Assembly (NCBI GenBank): GCA_021463195.1
Contig: JAJTXZ010000010.1
Coordinates: 27,842 to 91,841 of the forward strand
Reading direction: 5' to 3'
Length of the DNA stretch: 64,000 nt
From: Anaerolineae bacterium
GTDB lineage: Bacteria; Chloroflexota; Anaerolineae; UBA4142; SHND01
The notes beneath the pieces are model-generated. The model was not told the DNA's origin, did not search any database, and saw nothing but the letters and a program-made list of their open reading frames with translations. This document shows, in pieces, positions 61,856 through 64,000 of this stretch. A program made the translations under genes and the position numbers. Position 1 is the first letter of the stretch. Every line of letters begins with the position of its first letter.

Positions 61856-62515
61856 ATGCTGCGAATCTTTCTGGCAAGTCTCGCGCTTGGCGCTTGGCTC
61901 TTGGGTTGTCAATATTTACCCGGCGCAGCGCCAACGCCGTCGCGACAAATTTCATATGACGGTCCGGTGACGCTGACTATTCGAGCTGGCGAAACATTGC
62001 CCGGCACGACGCTCGCGTATTATGGCAAAGCGCCGGACGGGCGCGCCATCATGTCACTCAACGGCGCGCAGGCGCTAAAAGCTACCGCCGATTCGGTGAA
62101 CTGGACCGGCGCGTTAGTGTTATTTTCATTGATTGATTTGAAATTGCGCGTGGTGACTTTTGATGAAGCTGGCATGACGCTAGCGGGGACGATTCATCTC
62201 GTCGTGCAGGAACCCACGCCGTCGGTGGGCAGTCTTGCCGCAAAGCGCATCGCCGCATATACGATTCCTGTGTCGTATACGGTCAATCGCGGCGCCATGA
62301 TTCCGGGAACGAATGTAACGTATGTGGGGGCGCGCACCGGCGGCGCGGAATTCACTAATTTGGACCAATATCCATTCCGCGAACGCTTTGACTCGGTTGT
62401 GTGGCAAGGACATTTGCGCGACCGCATCGCGTTGCGCGCGGATTTGCGCGTTTTGGATTTTAATGATGACCGCGTTGTGTTGGGCGGGACGGCGGAAATC
62501 ATTTTTGAAAAATAG
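61856..62515 (+). CDS. Lipoprotein of unknown function
   Basis: 219 residues from ATG at 61856 with GAGGA eight bases upstream. The lipobox is LLGC at residues 15-18 (FLASLALGAWLLGCQY). The mature part contains two similar halves, each built as IPVSY/VTLTI-x-x-G-x-x-x-PGT-x-x-x-Y-x-G...D-S-V-x-W-x-G...L-R-V-x-x-F-x-x-x-x-x-x-L-x-G-T, probably a duplicated beta-sandwich domain. It should be anchored to the outer face of the membrane. I do not recognise the family. The tRNA-Leu gene follows 47 bases later. Confidence 0.85.
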   Translation: MLRIFLASLALGAWLLGCQYLPGAAPTPSRQISYDGPVTLTIRAGETLPGTTLAYYGKAPDGRAIMSLNGAQALKATADSVNWTGALVLFSLIDLKLRVVTFDEAGMTLAGTIHLVVQEPTPSVGSLAAKRIAAYTIPVSYTVNRGAMIPGTNVTYVGARTGGAEFTNLDQYPFRERFDSVVWQGHLRDRIALRADLRVLDFNDDRVVLGGTAEIIFEK

Positions 62516-62523
62516 CGCGCGCG

Positions 62524-62551
62524 TTGACAAAAAACCCAAGCGTCGTAAAAT
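62524..62551 (+). promoter_or_regulatory. Promoter of tRNA-Leu
   Basis: TTGACA (62524-62529), a 16-bp spacer and TAAAAT (62546-62551), 12 bases before the tRNA. Confidence 0.85.
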
Positions 62552-62562
62552 GCAAGCGGCAT

Positions 62563-62647
62563 GGGGCTGTGGCGAAATTGGCAGCCGCAGCGGACTTAAA
62601 ATCCGCTGGAGTCATCCTCCGTATGGGTTCGAGTCCCTTCAGCCCCA
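62563..62647 (+). tRNA. tRNA-Leu, anticodon UAA
   Basis: An 85-base class II tRNA. The acceptor stem GGGGCTG/CAGCCCC has discriminator A. The anticodon loop is CT-TAA-AA within GCGGA/TCCGC. A long variable arm (TGGAGTCATCCTCCG) and the T-loop GGGTTCGAGTCCC are present. CCA is not encoded. The 3' end of such a tRNA is a common integration site. Confidence 0.98.
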
Positions 62648-62699
62648 TTTCACGCATATCTAGCCCGGTGTTGGTGATTGTCCCGCCAACTTACTACCG

Positions 62700-62737
62700 A
62701 CATCGCGCAAGCATCCATGCTTTGCGCGATGTTTCTT
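62700..62737 (+). terminator. Hairpin after tRNA-Leu, terminator candidate
   Basis: ACATCGCGCAA-GCAT-cc-ATGC-TTTGCGCGATGT, followed by TTCTTT. Confidence 0.7.
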
Positions 62738-62857
62738 TGAGCGGCAGTCATGGCAAAGCAAAAAACCGCCCGACCAAACGCAAAGCAAGACGAAAAGCGC
62801 AGCAAGCCACGCGCAAACGTGGCACGCACGCGCGCACCAACACAAGGAGAAAATAGA

Positions 62858-63085
62858 ATGAGTGAGATTTTGAAAGATTACATTACGACTCGCCAAGCCG
62901 CCGATTTATTGGGGATTCGCATTGAATCAGTAATACAACTTTGCAATGACAAACGTCTAGATAGTGAGAAGGTTGGAAATTCTTGGATTATCCGTAAATC
63001 ATCTGTTGAAGAATACTACCGCAGCAAAGCCCCAAGCGGACACCCGGCAAGCGGCACCCCGAAATTAGCAGCTGTGACGAAATAA
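62858..63085 (+). CDS. Excisionase-like helix-turn-helix DNA-binding protein
   Basis: 75 residues from ATG at 62858 with AAGGAG ten bases upstream; an in-frame ATG 36 codons earlier would add a basic tail without ribosome binding site. The core YITTRQAADLLGIRIESVIQLCNDKRLDSEKVGNSWIIRKSSVEEYY is the winged HTH_17/excisionase pattern. Such proteins serve as Xis factors or small repressors of integrated elements. The gene lies 210 bases after tRNA-Leu and is followed by its own terminator. It may bind the palindromes at 63133-63175. Confidence 0.82.
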   Translation: MSEILKDYITTRQAADLLGIRIESVIQLCNDKRLDSEKVGNSWIIRKSSVEEYYRSKAPSGHPASGTPKLAAVTK

Positions 63086-63088
63086 CCG

Positions 63089-63122
63089 ACCGCAGGACAA
63101 TCAAACGTCTTGCGGTTTTTTG
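63089..63122 (+). terminator. Terminator of the HTH gene
   Basis: ACCGCAGGAC-n8-GTCTTGCGGT, followed by six T. Confidence 0.88.
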
Positions 63123-63132
63123 TTCCCCTAAA

Positions 63133-63179
63133 ACCTTAATTATTAAGGTATTGACATACCATAATCATTAAGGTATAAT
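63133..63179 (+). promoter_or_regulatory. Consensus promoter with two palindromic operators
   Basis: TTGACA (63151-63156), a 17-bp spacer and TATAAT (63174-63179) are a perfect sigma70 promoter. Palindrome O1, ACCTTAAT-t-ATTAAGGT (63133-63149), abuts the -35. O2, TACCATAATCATTAAGGTA (63157-63175, one mismatched pair), fills the spacer. Their centres are 25 bp apart. Both share the half-site TTAAGGT, so one dimeric regulator probably binds both. Confidence 0.85.
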
Positions 63180-63185
63180 CCTCGT

Positions 63186-63325
63186 GTAAATAAAAACGCC
63201 GTTAGTTGATGCAGGAACATCGGCTAACGGCTAAACCCAAACGACGAAGTGACCGCCATTTGAATCTGTGCGGATGATAGCACAGAAACACATGACAGTC
63301 ACTCGCCCCAAGCGAGTGATTTTTT
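63186..63325 (+). ncRNA. Putative structured small RNA (about 140 nt)
   Basis: Transcription from the consensus promoter gives an RNA with three hairpins. Stem 1 is GCCGTTAG-ttgatg/catcgg-CTAACGGC (63198-63231) with loop CAGGAA. Stem 2 is CTGTGC/GCACAG (63266-63285). Stem 3 is TCACTCGC/GCGAGTGA (63299-63319), followed by a T-run (63320-63325), a normal terminator. A 22-codon frame with an ATG at 63209 exists but has no ribosome binding site. The next gene starts at the base after the T-run, so the RNA may also be an attenuator for it. Confidence 0.6.
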
Positions 63326-63589
63326 ATGCAAGCCGCAAGCGTTTCCCTCACCGCAATACCCGCGCCATTTTCAACCGGACACAGCCCGCGCACGTGCCGC
63401 ATTTGTGGCGCAGCGTTTTTAGGTCTTGGCACACTCTGCCCGCTTCACCTTGCAGCGCAAGCCCGGACGCGCGCCGCGCAAATCCAAGCCGAACGCGCCC
63501 GCAGCGCGCAGATTATCGCCGCCCGCGAACTCCAAGCCCAAGCCGCCCGCCCCGCACGCACCGAGATTCCCGACGAGCTGGACGCCTAA
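63326..63589 (+). CDS. Small hypothetical protein with a CxxC...CxxH zinc-finger-like motif
   Basis: 87 residues. CRICGAAFLGLGTLCPLH (residues about 24-41) is a likely zinc-binding finger, followed by an Ala/Arg/Gln-rich helix. The ATG follows directly on the T-run of the upstream terminator, so its expression should depend on readthrough. Similar small finger proteins are common in phages and integrated elements. Function unknown. A terminator follows. Confidence 0.55.
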   Translation: MQAASVSLTAIPAPFSTGHSPRTCRICGAAFLGLGTLCPLHLAAQARTRAAQIQAERARSAQIIAARELQAQAARPARTEIPDELDA

Positions 63590-63596
63590 AACCGAC

Positions 63597-63642
63597 AGGG
63601 CGAATGTTTCACCGCCGCATGTGGTGAGACGTTCGCCCTTTT
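63597..63642 (+). terminator. Long-stem terminator
   Basis: A 17-bp stem (two G-U pairs) from AGGGCGAATG to CGTTCGCCCT, followed by TTTT. Confidence 0.85.
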
Positions 63643-63651
63643 ACCTTTCCC

Positions 63652-63891
63652 ATGAAATCCACGAGACAAATTTTACATCTGGCGCTTATCGCGCGCGGCA
63701 CGACGCTGGTAATGCAAGCGCGCGCGGACGTTGACTTGATTGACTGCGAGGCGCTCGAATATCTGGGCGCGTCTGGAATCTCTATCAACGAATTGCGCGC
63801 GCGGCGCAAGCAATTATTGAGCGCGGCGCAGCGCAAATACCCGGCGCGCGGCTTTGCGAAAATTCAATTTGACATCGAGGCGCAGCGATGA
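63652..63891 (+). CDS. Small hypothetical protein
   Basis: 79 residues: an N-terminal helix (MKSTRQILHLALIARG), then acidic residues and a C-terminal basic helix. I do not recognise it. The stop overlaps the start of the next gene (ATGA). No ribosome binding site is visible. Its place between two small genes behind tRNA-Leu suggests an integrated-element gene. Confidence 0.5.
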   Translation: MKSTRQILHLALIARGTTLVMQARADVDLIDCEALEYLGASGISINELRARRKQLLSAAQRKYPARGFAKIQFDIEAQR

Positions 63892-64000
63892 AACCGAAAC
63901 GGCAAAATGACTTTGAACGGGATGTAAAAACATATCAGCCCGTGATAGCGCGGATGCAATCACCGCTCGCCGCATTCGAGTATCTATTCAAAAATGCGTC
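63888..64000 (+). CDS. Hypothetical protein, cut by the right window edge
   Basis: 37 codons are visible, starting at an ATG that overlaps the previous stop. The N-terminus is basic and helical (MKPKRQNDFERDVKTYQP). Too short to classify. It extends beyond the window. Confidence 0.5.
   Translation, partial: MKPKRQNDFERDVKTYQPVIARMQSPLAAFEYLFKNA

Noticed and set aside
62322..62663. Reading frame across tRNA-Leu
   Set aside because: It translates the tRNA and the lipoprotein gene out of frame.

Overview
The window is a GC-rich bacterial chromosome segment, with Ala/Arg codons and CGCG tracts throughout. It carries a dense set of housekeeping genes and, at the far right, what looks like the edge of an integrated element behind a tRNA-Leu gene. 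Gene content fits Chloroflexota best: secreted PA14/LysM proteins with Pro/Thr-Pro linkers, a VanW-like protein, a short EF-Ts, DUF2089 and DUF4446 proteins, GT-C membrane glycosyltransferases, GatCAB and a T-box in front of serS. This assignment is inference from gene content; no rRNA is present.

Layout. 1-5.6 kb (minus): a DUF2089/YvlB-like pair with a palindromic operator, a GT-C transferase operon and priA. 5.8-13.9 kb (plus): an envelope block with a beta-helix protein, a PA14-LysM protein, a triple PA14/golvesin-like protein, a class III aminotransferase and a VanW protein. 13.9-17.0 kb (minus): a geranylgeranyl-reductase-type flavoprotein, ruvA, ruvC and yebC, the last behind an attenuator-like leader. 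17.3-22.5 kb (plus): a membrane-anchored clan-A glycosidase, a GT-C transferase, and a TPR lipid- or membrane-anchored protein behind a riboswitch-like leader. 22.6-29.1 kb (minus): a 7TM-GAF-HTH regulator, then cdsA, uppS, frr, pyrH, tsf and rpsB in classical order. 29.3-35.7 kb: plsC (plus), arsR-sulP (minus) and gatC-GT4-gatA-DUF2237 (minus).

35.8-41.9 kb (plus): an OB-fold protein, a TctA-like permease, a DUF457-type protein, a YbhN-type flippase-like protein, a cold-shock protein and rsfS. 41.9-47.3 kb (minus): ndk, a large TPR protein, a histone-deacetylase-family protein, a GT2 and DUF4446. rdgB (plus) follows. 48.0-61.8 kb (minus): a pentapeptide protein, rlmD, serS with its T-box, two tandem glutamate dehydrogenase paralogues (one with a degraded active site), gatB, a small DUF2283/BECR-like pair, an oxidoreductase/TIM-barrel pair, a class I aminotransferase, a sugar nucleotidyltransferase and an rsmI-like gene. 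61.9-64.0 kb (plus): a lipoprotein, tRNA-Leu(UAA), an excisionase-like HTH protein, a probable small RNA under a consensus promoter with two palindromes, and small uncharacterised genes.

How it works together. Translation and ribosome genes (rpsB, tsf, frr, rsfS, serS, gatCAB, rlmD, rsmI) are interleaved with envelope genes (uppS, cdsA, plsC, GTs, VanW, PA14 proteins). Many promoters are extended -10 elements of the form TGnTATAAT lying only 8-15 nt before the start codon, which suggests frequent leaderless initiation. The observations most worth following are the degenerate GDH paralogue, the three-helix leader RNA at 21.2 kb, the regulated small RNA at 63.2 kb, the yebC leader terminator and the kinase-less 7TM-GAF-HTH regulator.
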